From: Himantopus leucocephalus
Lineage: Eukaryota > Chordata > Aves > Charadriiformes > Recurvirostridae
Assembly (NCBI GenBank): GCA_003993805.1
Contig: RSEF01000001.1
Coordinates: forward strand, 211,200,863-211,264,862
Direction: 5' to 3'
Length of the DNA stretch: 64,000 bases
Under the pieces are notes generated by a model that saw only the letters and a program-made list of their open reading frames with translations, did not search any database and was not told the DNA's origin. Shown one piece after another: positions 1 to 13,775 of the stretch (positions are counted from its first letter, which is position 1; the number at the start of each line of letters is the position of its first letter). The translations under genes and the position numbers were made by a program.

Positions 1-627
1 CTTAGTAAGAACTTTATCATTTTGTTTTCTATTTTGTAGTCTCCTAACTATGTCAAAATGGTGAGATAAAACAAAAATCAGATACTTTTTTTTTGTATAG
101 CAACTAACCAGGTCTTACCATTTAAAGGACACATTTGGGACTTTTGTATCATGAATATATTTTGGCTCTAAGTCAAAGAGGAATTTATCTTACCTCACTT
201 CAGCCGTCTAGAAACTAGCCATTTGGTTCATTGTTCCTCAGGCTGTGTGCCACAGGCGATGCATAAAATGCCAGACAGTGGTTTGTATGTTTTACGTATT
301 CTAAACTGAGTCACAGCAAAGATCCCAAATACCTACATTGGCTGATGGGCACACAAGATGAGAGGAGGATTAAGAGTAGTAACCGTTCTGAGTTTAGCAT
401 AGTTTTTGTTTAGTTTTAAAGTAAAGCAACTGTAGCCATAATTAATGAGCTGGTGTCCAAATTTACGTGCACACTGTATGAAAATTAAGTGTTTTAATTT
501 TAAAAGATTGGTAGTGTATGTGTAGTGTAGATTATCAAGTTTTCATGTATGGTCAGAGACTAGAGGAAAAGCTTGGATTAGACTCCTGGCAGTCAGCAAA
601 AGTTAAGCAAAATAGTCAGGCCCAAAT

Positions 628-812
628 CATAGAATCGTTGAGGTTGGAAGGGACCTTTAAGATCATNNNNNNNNNNNNNNNNNNNNNNNNNNNNNNNNNN
701 NNNNNNNNNNNNNNNNNNNNNNNNNNNNNNNNNNNNNNNNNNNNNNNNNNNNNNNNNNNNNNNNNNGCCTCGGCCCATCGGTCCAGCCTGTCCAGATCCC
801 TCTGTAGTGACT
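628..812 (-). repeat. CR1 LINE fragment interrupted by an assembly gap
   Basis: Read on the minus strand, 812-767 encodes a CR1 ORF2-like segment (LQRDLDRLDRWAEA). This is a known motif downstream of the reverse transcriptase active site. After the N gap, 666-628 is the reverse complement of the CR1 3' end, with 'aggttggaagggacc' on the plus strand. The order ORF2 then 3' end is what one CR1 copy would give, so the gap probably hides the middle of a single element. True length is unknown because the gap is a 100-N placeholder. Confidence 0.85.
667..766. other. Assembly gap (100 N)
   Basis: Exactly 100 consecutive N, a standard unknown-length gap. It lies inside a CR1 copy, which explains why the assembler failed here. 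Confidence 0.99.
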
Positions 813-1682
813 GCAGTGAAACTCATACGAGAGATTCATCCTTCAAACAACCTAATGACTAACAAGAAAAGAGAAATAACTACAAATATGTACTTGCTCT
901 GCCTTTCTTGGAGTGTATTTCTCTGCCATCTGATTAATTAGATGCTTTTAAGACACTGTCTGTAACTGTGGCTCTAGGATGCCTGTTCAGGATTCAGTAG
1001 GTTATAAAATTGTATTAAAAATAAATTTACTGTATTTTTCAATTGAAATGGTTGTGGCCTATTAAAACATTGATGGTTAAGAAAGGCTCATTGATCCTGA
1101 AAGGAAAATGCTTCCACTTTTAAACCATAGTTCAGTATTTTCATTTCTACACTTGAATGTGTTGTGTAAAGGATATTGAACTTTTTTTGTTTATATCACT
1201 GTTATAATATAGTGTTGGAAGTACTTGCTATTTCAGGCCTTTAAGCAGTTAATGTGAAAGAGCTGAACAGTCTGTTACGGATTCTCTTTACGTATTTTCT
1301 TTAAAGGACAGACATTAAAGCCCTGATCTCTCTCTTATAAAGCCAGTAGAAGATCGTGAGCCAGTAGGAAATTCACTTATCTCTTTTTATATTTGATCTA
1401 GTGGGCAAAGCTAACAAAAGGGGTAGATAAGGAAATGTCACCTACTTCTACATAACCACTGCAGTAACTTGGTTTGTGCTGTTACCATAAGGAGACCATC
1501 TGATAATTTTAATGTCCCCGTTGCTAAAACTATTTATTTGTCCTCAGAGTACTTTGAACTTAGACTCCTTCAGGCATGAATTACTCACTTCCAGAATGTC
1601 ACATACTTTCTTCAGCTGCTGCAGGGGGGAGAAAAGCTGAACACACTGTGTAATGTTTGCATAGCTGAAAAAATTAAGGAAT

Positions 1683-1748
1683 TATAGAATCATAGAATGC
1701 TTTTGGTTGGTAGGGACCTTAAAGATCATCTAGTTCCATTGAATGCAC
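1683..1748 (-). repeat. CR1 3' end fragment
   Basis: The plus strand reads 'tagaatcatagaatgc' followed by 'ggttggtagggacc' and 'aaagatcatctagttcca', the reverse complement of the avian CR1 3' terminus. It is short and diverged, and lies in the intron of the left-edge gene. Confidence 0.8.
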
Positions 1749-3308
1749 TGCAGATCTTTTTGACTGTGAGACAGTAAATGTAAAGTCATGTACTGGGACA
1801 AAAGCCTGACCCAGACCTGTGGGAGATTCCTGCTAAGATCTTGTCCCAAGACTTGTGTAGGGACAGCACTTGAACAGTTTGGAGTGCTCCAGAAGAAAAA
1901 CCTGTGAAATATATAACGTAGGACAACAAAAACAGCACACCAGCTTTACAGACAGTCCTCATTCATCGCGTTTTGTTAAGAGTGAAGACCTCAGCCAGGT
2001 CGTTACCAGTGCTTATTGTTCGCAGTACTAGCCTTGTTTCGCTTTCTGGACAAAGTGTTAGTGAGACACTAAGACGTTACTGCGGGGCCCTGGGACTTGG
2101 TCGTTAGGAAGGGCCCACGATTTACTGAATGTTCACAGGTAGTGTGTTTGCTCATCTAGTTGCATATTTTGCTATGGCACAATACTACCCCTAGTTTTCT
2201 TGATACTTAGTTTGTGGTATGTGGTGTTTGTGCTGGGTCCCCTGGAATTTACAGCAGCCGTAAGTACGTACCTTGAGCAGCAGTCTGGGTACAGTGAGGT
2301 GTATATCCTTGTACCAAGATAGCCACACTTTGTTTAGGACCATTTGGTTGACAGTTCTTTTGAATACCTTGTTTGACTCCACGTGATTTGACACATCCTA
2401 AGGTTGGTAATGGCAGTCTTGGTAGTTATTTTAGGAATGCATGTTCTGGTTTGTTATAGCGAGCTTCTTTGCTAGCAAAGAGGCTTCATTTCCTGATCAA
2501 TCCAAATTGACCAGAGAGGTTCAAAATAGCCAAGTGAATCTGGGATGCTTTGGGGAACTAAACTGTTTAAAGAAGTGGTTCCTAAAACTTCTGGGTTCAT
2601 ATACAACAAACTGTTAGTAGTTCACCCAGCTGCACATGCTTCCAGAAGAAGCATTCAGCTGCTTGGATAGAAGCATATATCACAATTTAGAAAGACCTGC
2701 CTTAGTGTATGTCGTCTGGATCTCGGCCTGTCTCAGGAGAGACCCAGTGGCAGCAATACTACACCATACCTTCAGAATTAAATCATGAGTTAAGTCATTT
2801 TAAATTACACATTTCTAGTAACACACTTTAATTTACTATTGTTGTGGATCAAGAAGCAGTGAAACTCTGGAATATATACTTCTGTTTAGGACAAATTATA
2901 ACATAAAAGGACACAAAGGAATCCTTTCTGTTGTCTTTGTATGGAGGATTTTTCATGTGTTACCATTCCGTATAACTGAAGAGACATAACTGAAGATTGT
3001 GATAAGTATCTCACAGCTGAAAGAGCAGATAAGATTATAAATGATTAGTCTTGTATTTGATTTTTTTTTTTGTTGAGGATTAACCTTCTTTATACAAAAT
3101 CCTGAGCAAACAATATGGTTATAAAAATACAGTTGTTCATGTAAAATAGACTTACTTACTTACTTTTCAAGCTACTTCTCAAGTGCTGAGCTGTCAATAC
3201 TACAATAGTAAATAAATATAATGTTTCCTGAGATCCCTGAGACTTCTGTAAAGATTTCACAGATTGATTTGAAGATGTGTACTGTAGCAGTCTGAGGAAT
3301 CTTCATAG

Positions 3309-4173
<865 letters not shown>

Positions 4174-4263
4174 GCCAAAAACAGAGAACTGCTCAAACAG
4201 GTTGCAGCGTTGTCAAAGGGTAAAAAGTTTGATAAAAGTGGGAGTATACTAACATCTCCTTGA
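4174..4263 (+). CDS. CEP112: Terminal coding exon with stop codon (tentatively CEP112)
   Basis: After the acceptor CAG at 4171-4173 the frame continues in phase 0 from the previous exon and encodes 29 residues. It starts AKNRELLKQVAALS, which continues the coiled coil, then has a basic stretch GKKFDKSG and a short serine/threonine tip ending LTSP, closed by TGA at 4261-4263. The coiled coil breaks at the glycine/lysine segment, so the protein ends with a short unstructured tail. Long 3' UTR sequence and two poly(A) signals follow. Exon status is well supported by splice sites, frame and context. The gene name is tentative, for the same reason as the exon at 3324. A search of the joined 63-residue tail against bird proteins would settle it. 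Confidence 0.65.
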   Translation, partial: AKNRELLKQVAALSKGKKFDKSGSILTSP

Positions 4264-4982
4264 GGAACTGGTTATTCATGGGGTTTGCTACTCAATGTAA
4301 ATTTGAGTAATTCTGTGAAGCCCTTAAAATCCTGTGTAGTGGAAAAAATATTTTTGCACACCAGATTAGTTGGCATGTTTCCTACACGTTTTTATAATTA
4401 ATATGCAGCTTTTTTTAGTTACTGTTCAGATGAAATACTTCAACTGGCTTGAAGAATGTTTTTATTTTTTTGATATTGGAAACTTTTTGCCAGCAATAGT
4501 ATTAAACAATTGCATAGAGAACATAGCAGTGCTCTCTCTAAAAGGACAACATGCAATAACAAACTAGGTGTACTTTTTACAAAGCAGCAACCGAGTCTTT
4601 TAAACTACACTGATGTCAGCCAAAAGTTTATGAATCTGCAGTGACACTGAACACTGGTTTCTGGCAACTGTTCTTTTACTTTGTATCAGAATATAAATTT
4701 AGAATGGAAATCATGGTGCTCTCAAGTGAAACTAAAAAAAGGCATATATGTATGTGTAAATACAACTGTAACGGTTATATTCTTAGTTATAACAAGTAAT
4801 TAGTGTTTTACATTCTTGTGATAGGGATTTACTGAAAGATTATCTATTGTACAGTAACACAGGCAGTGTGGTTTTTGTAAGATTTACTGTAGATTTTTCT
4901 TGCAAGTGCCTTTCTCCAACTGTTTATTTATAGGAATGTTGGTATTTTGTACATAAGGTTTTTATGTTTTAAAATCATGTTT

Positions 4983-4988
4983 AATAAA
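4983..4988 (+). terminator. Proximal poly(A) signal AATAAA
   Basis: Canonical AATAAA about 720 bases after the stop codon. A GU-rich tract ('atgtgtgtac') follows about 20-25 bases downstream, which is the expected layout of a functional cleavage site near 5000-5005. Confidence 0.6.
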
Positions 4989-6742
4989 TGTTTTATGTAA
5001 ATATAAATGTGTGTACAGAGGAATCTGAAACAAAGATCAAAGTGGCTAGTGCAGTGCTTGAAGCAGCATTAAGAGCTAGCTAATTGATGGACAGTGAGTA
5101 TTGGCTTTAGGTAACCTTTGTAGCTTGTGTCTGTGAGGTGTAGAATTTTGTTAGTGCTGCTCACGCCAAACACTTCCTGAACAAAAAACGAAATGTTTTT
5201 TGCCACACTGGAGTTCAGTAGTTTGTTTGTTTATATATTTTTCCCATTTGGCACAGCGCTAATTTTAATTCCGTAGCAGACATTGTACTCCCAATGTTAC
5301 ACCCTTAATTGGTGATACACACTCAAAGTTTTTAAAAAAAATTATTCCCCCTTGTCTGATTTAATGTACTTAGTGGTAACGTATGGTGATTCTTGTTATT
5401 GAATTGCAAGATTCGCATCCCCCAGTAAACATACACAATGAGAAAAGAGTGGCCAAAACTAATGGTCTTGAAATTAATTAAGGGAGTGGACATGGTGTCA
5501 AAGGGTGGTCTGTTTTAATGTTTTGGGTAGATTTTGATTCTAAATTACATCAGTTTAAGTTTAGCTCTGCTCCTAATGGACATTAGTCATGTTCAGGAAT
5601 TTCTATTAAACATAATTTAGTATCCCCCAAGGTCTCTGTTCAGGAAGGTGAATTACGAATCAGCATAAAGGAAGTAGACCTATGTAAGTAAAGGTTTACT
5701 TCAGCTCTGGGTGCTGGTTGGTAACAGGGTAACTGCTTATATTTCACTAAGCTTGATTGTGTAGAATAAGCTACACACCTCTTAATTAAAGAATTAAAAT
5801 CTGAAGTTCCTTGGCTGTCCACCCATGTACTGAACTATGAACACCTTTGCAGTGGTTCAAACAAGTTTCAGCAGTGACAGACTACTGAATAATTTGAAAA
5901 AAATCAAGCTAGCTTGTTTCGTATGGTATACATGAATTTTTATATCCTAAAATCAACTTTGTATGTTTATAAATGCTCTCCTTTAAACTTGCTAAACTAG
6001 GGTAGAGAATGCAGCTATCCATTGGGGGTGTTATTTTTTTTTTTAATATACAAATTTATGACTTTCATTAATTCAGAGTTAGTATTTTGATACTGTTTTT
6101 TTTCCAGATGAATGGCAACCTAGGTTTGGTGAAATTGGTTTTAAAACACAGAAATGCATAGCAAATTGAAATGTTTGAATTAAGATCACTTAATGATATC
6201 TGTTCAAGCTGCAGTAAGGACATTTTAAAGGAACAAACTATAAGTTTATAAATTCTATATTAGAAGTAATTGACTTCATAAATCCCAATCTGAAAAATTT
6301 TTAGGGGCTTCACAGTATTTAGTTCTAATTAAATACCTGCGGGTTTTCTTCCCTAATGTCATTTTTAACATGAGTTTTTTTAAAGTTGTAAACTAGCCAA
6401 CTGAATCCCCGTCCTGAAAATAGTGTCCTGGAGCTGTAGATGATTGACATAATAAACTGATGTTCTTTAAATGTGGATCTGCGAGGAGATTGTTGTACTG
6501 TATTGTGCTTTTTAGCCTGTTTCCAGATGTTGATTAGCATTGACCAGTAATGGCCATTTTGGCTCAAGTTATTTATGTATTTTAAGCCTGTGAATATTGC
6601 GGCCCCCTTTTAGATAGTATGTCTAAATACACATTCTGCGGTGAAGCTGTTCAGCTGTCCACATGTATAGACTATTGAAATACTGTACTGGCACACATCT
6701 GACCGTTGACATTTTGTACCTTTTCTAAATCCAATGTTTCAC

Positions 6743-6748
6743 AATAAA
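6743..6748 (+). terminator. Distal poly(A) signal AATAAA
   Basis: AATAAA within 'caatgtttcacaataaaatc', followed by a T-rich segment ('ctgtccttttaaaatt'). This arrangement suits the final 3' end of the gene, after which the sequence shows no continued gene structure. Confidence 0.6.
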
Positions 6749-6768
6749 ATCTTGTCAAAACATTAATC

Positions 6769-9700
6769 TGTCCTTTTAAAATTATTCAAAATTCATACTT
6801 CTTGTTAATCCTTTGCGCTGTCACTTGCTAAAAGTCTGTCGGGGGAAAAAAAGGTAGAATTTAATAGTTGCATTTAGTATTTAGATTTCTGGGAAGATTA
6901 GACACCTTGAACTGGTTACAAAGTGTAATAAATTAGAGCTTCAGATTAATTTAGCTCAAGAAAATATTTTGGTTTTCTACAACTGGATTATTATACATAG
7001 AAGTATTTTCTTGTAGAGAAGGAGAAAAAAAAAATAAGGTTTAATTGAGATCTAGTGACATTTAATAAAGCCTTCAACAGGCTTTTTATATTCTGATTAA
7101 CATCAGCACTCACGTTTAAAAGTACCTGAATTTCAGTCTTAGGCTGTTAACCATAAGGTTGTTCCTCCTTTACATACGTTGTGAACAATTAGGTGATCTG
7201 AGATTCGAGGTGATGTTGATAAAGTCTCTGTCTGTTCCATTTCTTGTGTGGGGAGGAGTTAGGTGCCCACAGCAACGTGCTGTCGGTCGCGGTGGCTCCT
7301 AGTGTTTAGAGCACTTGTGCTGCAATTTGTAAATCTCGTATTTTTCTCAGCAGTCTTCATCTTTCCACAATCCATCAGAATACTTCTAATTTAAAAAATA
7401 AAGTTCAAAATGAAAAAAGCCCCAACAAAACAAACAAAAAAAAAACCAAACAAGAAGAGAATAAGATTCTGTACCTTTCTGGTCAAGGCAATTATCTAGA
7501 AAAGGGGGAATCTTTTGGTCTCATGGCTCCACTCTTAAAACAGTGTGTATTTTATATTAGGTATGGTAATGAATAGTACGGTATTCTAATACTGAATTGT
7601 TCTTAGCCCCATTTCAATGCAAATTTGCAAGGGCTTTGTTGGAGCCATTTTTTTTTTCAATGTGGAGAGCAAGGCAAAAAGCGTGTGTGGTACCTAGTTT
7701 AGATACAGCTTCTGTGTGGCACATGCAAAACTTGTGTAACTGGCCGTGTAACAGATTGACTCCGTGAAAGAGATTTGCATCATTTGAAGCAAATTTCCTT
7801 AAAGAAGATTTAAACTGATGCCACTTACGTGTAGGCACTTAGGCAGTTCCAGTACCTTCAGAAGCTCTGAATCCACACCGATTTTTATGAAAACACTGAA
7901 GTTTATGATTGCAAACTATAATCTTAAGTAATTTTATAAAGTCAAGTAAAAGCTGTTCATGCCACTTTTGTGCCTTCAAAGGAGTTACTAAATTAGCAGT
8001 TCAGTTGAAAATACTGCAATAGAAGATATATTTTCTCATATATTATGTGCAATTCCTTTAGCTTTCCTCATGGAAAAGGTACTGATATATAAAACTCCTT
8101 TTGTCGAATCCCACAGAAGAAGTAGGGGGCATCAGGCACGGGGATTATTGAGGTGGAAAGAGGAGATGTTTGAGGTGCTCCTGGGGAAAGAAGCAGGGTG
8201 ATGGAGGTGTAAGGGCTAGTGGGGAAAAGAAACCTCTGAGATGCCATTTTACTCATTTAAGTGATGTACTGAATCACACGGTTGGGGTGTTTTTTCCCAA
8301 GACATAGGTTATCTGTATATGTGCGAAAAAAACCAAATTTTAAGGTAAAATCCGGCATTGCTTATGGGAGTTTTTTCCTTGTTTTTCTTTTAATGATACT
8401 AGAGCCCAAATTTGAGAAATGAACAGAATAAACAGCTTGATTAAATTGAAATATAAAGATGTTCAATGTAAAATCCATCCTATAAGCAGTTACTCATGCT
8501 GTTTAGGCCAAAAAAAAAAATAGGTAAAACTGCAACAGAGTATTGTGTACCGCTGCCACAGCTGGGTAAGGGTACAAGTTTCAACACAGAACCTGAACTT
8601 ATTTTGTTTGTCTATTCTTACACATTGGATAGAAATTGTCCTTGAAGATATGTCACTCGTTAGCACACGAATCATTGACCTTTTCCTTTGCTTTAACCCA
8701 AACAGAAAACAGGTCTGGATTTGCCCGTTTACCCTTAATAATTGTCATTATGCTGGCACTGTTCCAACTGACCTCCTTGCTCCTGGCGGTTTCTCTGCGG
8801 TATCTCTCCTTCTGGTGGGTAGAGGCAATTTTGTATTGTGACTGAATGGGGTTTAAGTACCACGGTCGCTGGTGTGCTGAACCAGCCAGGTAAAAGTACA
8901 GACTTGTCTGCAGTGTAGATTTTCCATCTACTAAGGCTTTCTGCCTCTTGGAGCACTTGGGTAAGTTCATTTATTTTTAATGGTCAATTAGAAAAGAGGC
9001 CTTCCAGCTTCTGAAGAATACTGAGGGCTGAAGATAAACCTGCGTCATCTTTGGATACAAAAGGTCAGTCTTAAAGGCATAAGCAGAAGGCTGCTCTTAC
9101 AGTGACTTGTTTTGATTGCAGAAGGCTTGTGGACAAACAAAAATAAATTGGACCAACAAATAGGTCAGAATTGCTTTGGACCACGGCGATGTTGCGATGT
9201 TATTACAGGTTGGGTCAGAGGAATGTGATGAATTCCTGCTATGGCTTCTGCAGGGATTAGAATTTGCAGCCTAAGTTGATTTTTCAGCTCCAGTTGTAAA
9301 CCCCCCTCCCTTTTTTTAGTAACTTCTCGCAATTTATTTTAAACTGAACGCTGAAAACCTGAAGAGATTTCCCCTTATTTGAATCAACAGATAAATGTGT
9401 TTTGCTTGATTTCAATAAAAGATGTAGAGCACTCACAAATTATTCTTCATCGGGTACATCAACTCACGTCTTTTCATTTTATGGAAATCTTGAAGGTCAG
9501 TTGTATTTATAGATGCTCCTTGGGAAACTTTTTAAACTTTCTTAGACAACTCCTTGCATAGTGGTTTTCTTCTGGCAGAATCACGTCTGTTAATTTCCCC
9601 TTAGGTTTGCGTGCTCAAAATTCCACTGCAGCATAAATGGTAGAATTATTTCCTGGATTTTTTTTTGTCCAGCCGTGGTCTGCTCTTGAAAATATTTTGT

Positions 9701-11455
9701 GACTATATTGATTAGAATTCAAGTTATAAAAAAATACTATTGACTAATGCAAATGTATTGAACCAATACACTAATTGAAAAGTATCTTTTTCAGGTAGAG
9801 ATTATTCCTTTTGTTGGATGGGAATGTAAAGTCAGGCATTTCCCTTCATTTAAGGAGAACAACTGTACCACTTAAATTAATGTGTTTAAAGGTGTGATGT
9901 ATTAGAACATAAAAAACCTTCCACGAAGGGGAAGAGCTGTAAGGCTGTGTTTACCTGAATAACTTAAATCACTGCTGAGAGGTTAATACTTTTATCTGGC
10001 TGACGGCACTGAAGCAGTCGAGTAGTGCTGATACGACCTGTTGCTGTGCTATAGTTGCAAATGCAGCCAGGAACAGGAATTTCAATCATTCCTTCAGGAT
10101 CTGCAAGAATTTGCTTCCTGGTCACTTACCTGACTCGGGGTGCGGCATTCATTAATGTTTTTGTAGGGCGAGATCTCTTTCTAACAGTAGCATCCACAAA
10201 AGTGGAGTGAGCACCCCATTCTTCCTCTTCCTGCAAAGGGATGAGATTATCTTGCATAAAAAACCCAAATTGCCTTGCAGGATGCAGTTGAAACTTAATT
10301 CCTGCATTCCTTGGTTGAAGATACTTCAGTCTTTCTCCTGTAATAAATCCGCTCCAGTTTTTAGGGTGTGATTAGTAGTCCACGGTGCTTTTCCCTCTTG
10401 TTTTCCATTAAAGGTAACGATACGCAAAAGATTTTTTTAAAGCAAGCACACCTTTGGATCTTATTTGCCAAAAAAGTGATGGAACGAACTTCTTCCTTTC
10501 CTTCCTAAGTGCTAAATTTAGTCAGAGAAAATAGAGCTAAATAGGAATGGCTGCCTACATGAGTTCAGCCACTAGATGCTGCTTAAACCACAGTTTCTGA
10601 GAAGTCTATGGTGGTAAGTGCTTTCTGCGCACCGTCGGGCATCCGCAGGGAATAGCTGTTCCTGCTCAAATGCAACACTGATGCTGAAGTGAGAATATCC
10701 TAAATACTGAAATGGTTGTACTTGGGAATATATTTTATGAAATTTGAGATATATTTTGGAAAATTAAGCGTAGCGATATTAAGCATGTGTAATATAGTTA
10801 AATATAAACAAATACATATTTGGAACTATTTTCTGTTTTCTCTGACTGCTTTACCTTAAGAAAGAAAAAAAAACCATCTTATAGGTCAGTAGGCTGATCC
10901 GTAGAACACTGCAGCTTCACTGCTCTCCCACAAAAGGCATTGTTAGACTGCAGGACTCCCCAAGTAATATGGAGACTGAGAGTCCTTTTCCTTTGAAGAA
11001 GCTGCTACGGATAAGTTAAAGTCTTATTTAGTCACCATAGATGTGTAATAAATCTGTAGCATTAGTTAGCTGACTTAGCATCTAAACCTTAGAAACCATT
11101 ATTAAATGTAACAGATTTATTCATAGTATGCATAGCAATACAGAATGAGAAGAATATACTTGTGACTTGGAAGAATAAGGTTTAAGACCTGTTTTCCTCT
11201 TTCTTTGAGTCTGATGCACTTCTGATACAGATTTTTCCCAGTCTGATTCTGTTAGTAGATGTATTTGAAATCTTGTGACTTTCTAGTGAAGGGGAGAGTT
11301 CTCATCACCATTGAAAAATCCAGGCTGTTTTTAACAAGTCTTGGATTCACAAAGATGTAATTGTAGTAGAGGGGAAAAGTGTTTTTATTCGTGTACTCCA
11401 CAGCCATTTTGCGTATTGTATTTATATACTCTATGAGCAATGTTAAGGAGGAAGC
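6769..11455. other. Intergenic, AT-rich, no gene seen
   Basis: No splice-bounded or long open frame is convincing here. Small open frames on both strands around 8490-8970 overlap each other and look like chance. There are A- and T-runs (for example near 7027-7040 and 7437-7444) and further AATAAA-like strings without context. I see no RNA gene. Confidence 0.6.
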
Positions 11456-11920
11456 CCCAGACATGGACATCCTGGAGATAGTGCAGCAGGGGGCCACAAG
11501 GAGGATGAAGGGACTGGAGCATCTCTCCTGTGAGGAAGGGCTGAGAGAGCTGGGACTATTCAGCCAGAAGAGAAAGCTCAAGGGGATCTCATCAATGTGT
11601 GTAGGAAGGGAGGGTGCGAAGAGGACAGAGCCAGGCTCTTTCCAGTGGTGCCCAGTGCTAGGACCAGAGGCAATGGGCACAAATTGAAACACAGGGGGTT
11701 CCTTGCGGAACATCAGGAAACACTTCCATACTCTGAGGGTCACTGAGCACTGAAACAGGTTGTCATGGGAGGTTGGAGAGTCTCCATCCTTGGAGATACT
11801 CAAAAAGCCATCTGGACATGGTCTTGGGCAACTGGATCCACGTGGCCCTGCTTGAGCAGAGGCATTGGACAAGGTGACCTCCAGAGGCCCCTTCCAACCT
11901 CAACTGCCCCGTGACTCTAA
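11456..11920 (+). repeat. CR1 LINE, 3' fragment with degraded ORF2 tail
   Basis: Begins with 'gacatcctggagatagtgc' and 'gggccacaaggaggatgaag', continues through 'gaggaagggctgagagagct' (CR1 ORF2 C-terminal block, CEEGLRELGLFS), and ends with 'ccttccaacctcaactgccc'. The element is 5' truncated, as is normal for CR1, and its frame is broken. A 206-residue open frame on the opposite strand (11252-11872) is a shadow of this element. Confidence 0.92.
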
Positions 11921-13726
11921 AACCGAAAGAGGGCAAACGGCTTTTCCTTCATCTGTTAAAACACGGTGTTTTGTTATGATAAAATAGGTCAGCAACACTT
12001 TGATGTTTTCAGTTTTTCCCTCGCTGTGTTCAGTTCATTTGAATAGAACAGAAAAACCCCCAACAGTTTCGGTCATAGCAGTTCACCTGTTAGGCAGAGT
12101 GCTGCATTACTGAAACATTTTAAATTATGCGGATGATTGTTACATAATCTTCAAGATAGTTTGAGCTTGTAAATACTTTTGCATGAAAAAGTGTTTCTAT
12201 AAGCGCTATTTTTGGTAGCAAATTTCAAGTAAACAGAGCAGGGAGCAGTGACTTCCCATCTATGTCTTTCCCGTTAATCTGTTGCCAGCATGATATAATT
12301 CTTATACTATGCACAATCAGAAAAAGTCTGTTTGAAAATAGGAAAGTTCCCAAGAGTACTTATCTTGCTGTCCAAATCTTTAAAGCCTTTTTGCATTATT
12401 TTATTTATGTTTAGTAACAGCATTCTAAAGAAGTTTGGCATGAAGTTTGGTAAGAATCTGTATAGTTTTGCGGTGTTTTCCCTTTATCCCTAGCCATGCG
12501 TCTTACCTTTTATTAAGTGTGTATGGTTGAAGCAGAGTTGTCTATGGCATTCAATATGTATCCCCTGGTTTCAGTAAATCCCCAAGCGCTGTGCTTTCAG
12601 AACAACGTCTGCTTTCTTAAAAGAGATTTTGGATCAGGTCTTGCATATTAATTTAAACTTATTTTACATGTGCATCAACATCATAAGTCATGTGGGCCAG
12701 AAAAGCAGTATTTTGGAACTGTTGGGATTTATTATGTATTTATACACAGTATTTATATTATTATGTATTTTTAGTCTATGGATTCAGTTTAAAAAGCAAA
12801 CTCGAAGTATGGAGTAGTTCCTCACTTCTTTCCTTGTGTAGGGAGAATAGAGTGGTGCAGTTGAATGAAGAATATTATTTTTCCTGTATTTTGTTGCTGT
12901 GACATGAACAAATGCAATTTCTTTTCCTAAAAAGTGTCTTTGCAGCGACTCACAGAACATTATTCCTGAGTGAAAATACAGGCAAACAGAAATCATAGCA
13001 AAAATCAGATAGCATCTTAATCCATTTATAATGCTGTCATACTTAACATTTTAAGTTGAGTAAACCAGGTGATAGTGGGGAAAAAAAAGAAAATTAATCC
13101 AGATCATTTTGAAAAGCAGTAAATAGAAATTTTATGGTGATTCAGAGTGCACTCATAAACTTGGTTCTATTGTCAAGATTTCTATCAGGCTGGTAAACAC
13201 ATTTTATCTCATAAAAAATGAGCGTGTTTTACAAAATGGCAAAACAACATGTTTTTCATTCTTGGTCTGTAGTTAGGAACACAGATATTGATATATTATT
13301 TACCAGAATAGTATCAGAGCTCTTATAAAAACAGTGATTTATCTAGTCTAAAAATATTTCTGCTACTTCAGTAGAATGTGAAAGAATTTGTTTGGTAGTT
13401 AAACAACCTCTTGACAGATCAGTTTTCTTTTTAACCCCATTGGAAGTTTTTCTGTAGCCTAATTTCTGTTTCTTAAATCATACTAACTAAAAACCCGTAA
13501 ATTCATCAATTTTATCGCAATTTGCCTGGTGGTTCTTTCTTAGTTAATACATTTATTGGCTCAGAATTTAAAGGCTGTAACTCAGCCCTGCAGGATCAGC
13601 ATATTCAGATATTCTCCTAGCATTTTTGTTCAGTTAAACTACTTTGTTGCTAATTATCACCATTGACTTTTCCTCTTTGCGGTAAGGTTTATTCTTCCAG
13701 GAGTCAATAGGTTAGTCACTGTGCGC

Positions 13727-13757
<31 letters not shown>

Positions 13758-13775
13758 TATATATAAAAAAAAAAA
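13727..13775. repeat. Compound microsatellite (TA)n(CA)n(TA)nAn
   Basis: Alternating AT dinucleotides pass into about ten AC dinucleotides, return to AT dinucleotides, and end in an A-run. It is perfect enough to be length-polymorphic. Confidence 0.97.

Larger units (their letters stand above)
4264..6768 (+). other. 3' untranslated region of the left-edge gene
   Basis: AT-rich sequence directly after the stop codon. It has many T-rich and ATTTA-like stretches and no coding frame. Two AATAAA signals (4983 and 6743) suggest short (about 740 bases) and long (about 2.5 kb) 3' UTR forms. The end is set from the distal signal plus the usual 10-30 bases and is approximate. Confidence 0.65.

Noticed and set aside
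11252..11872. 206-residue open frame on the minus strand, the longest in the window
   Set aside because: It is antisense to a sense-oriented CR1 copy and has no domain; its length comes from the GC-rich repeat.
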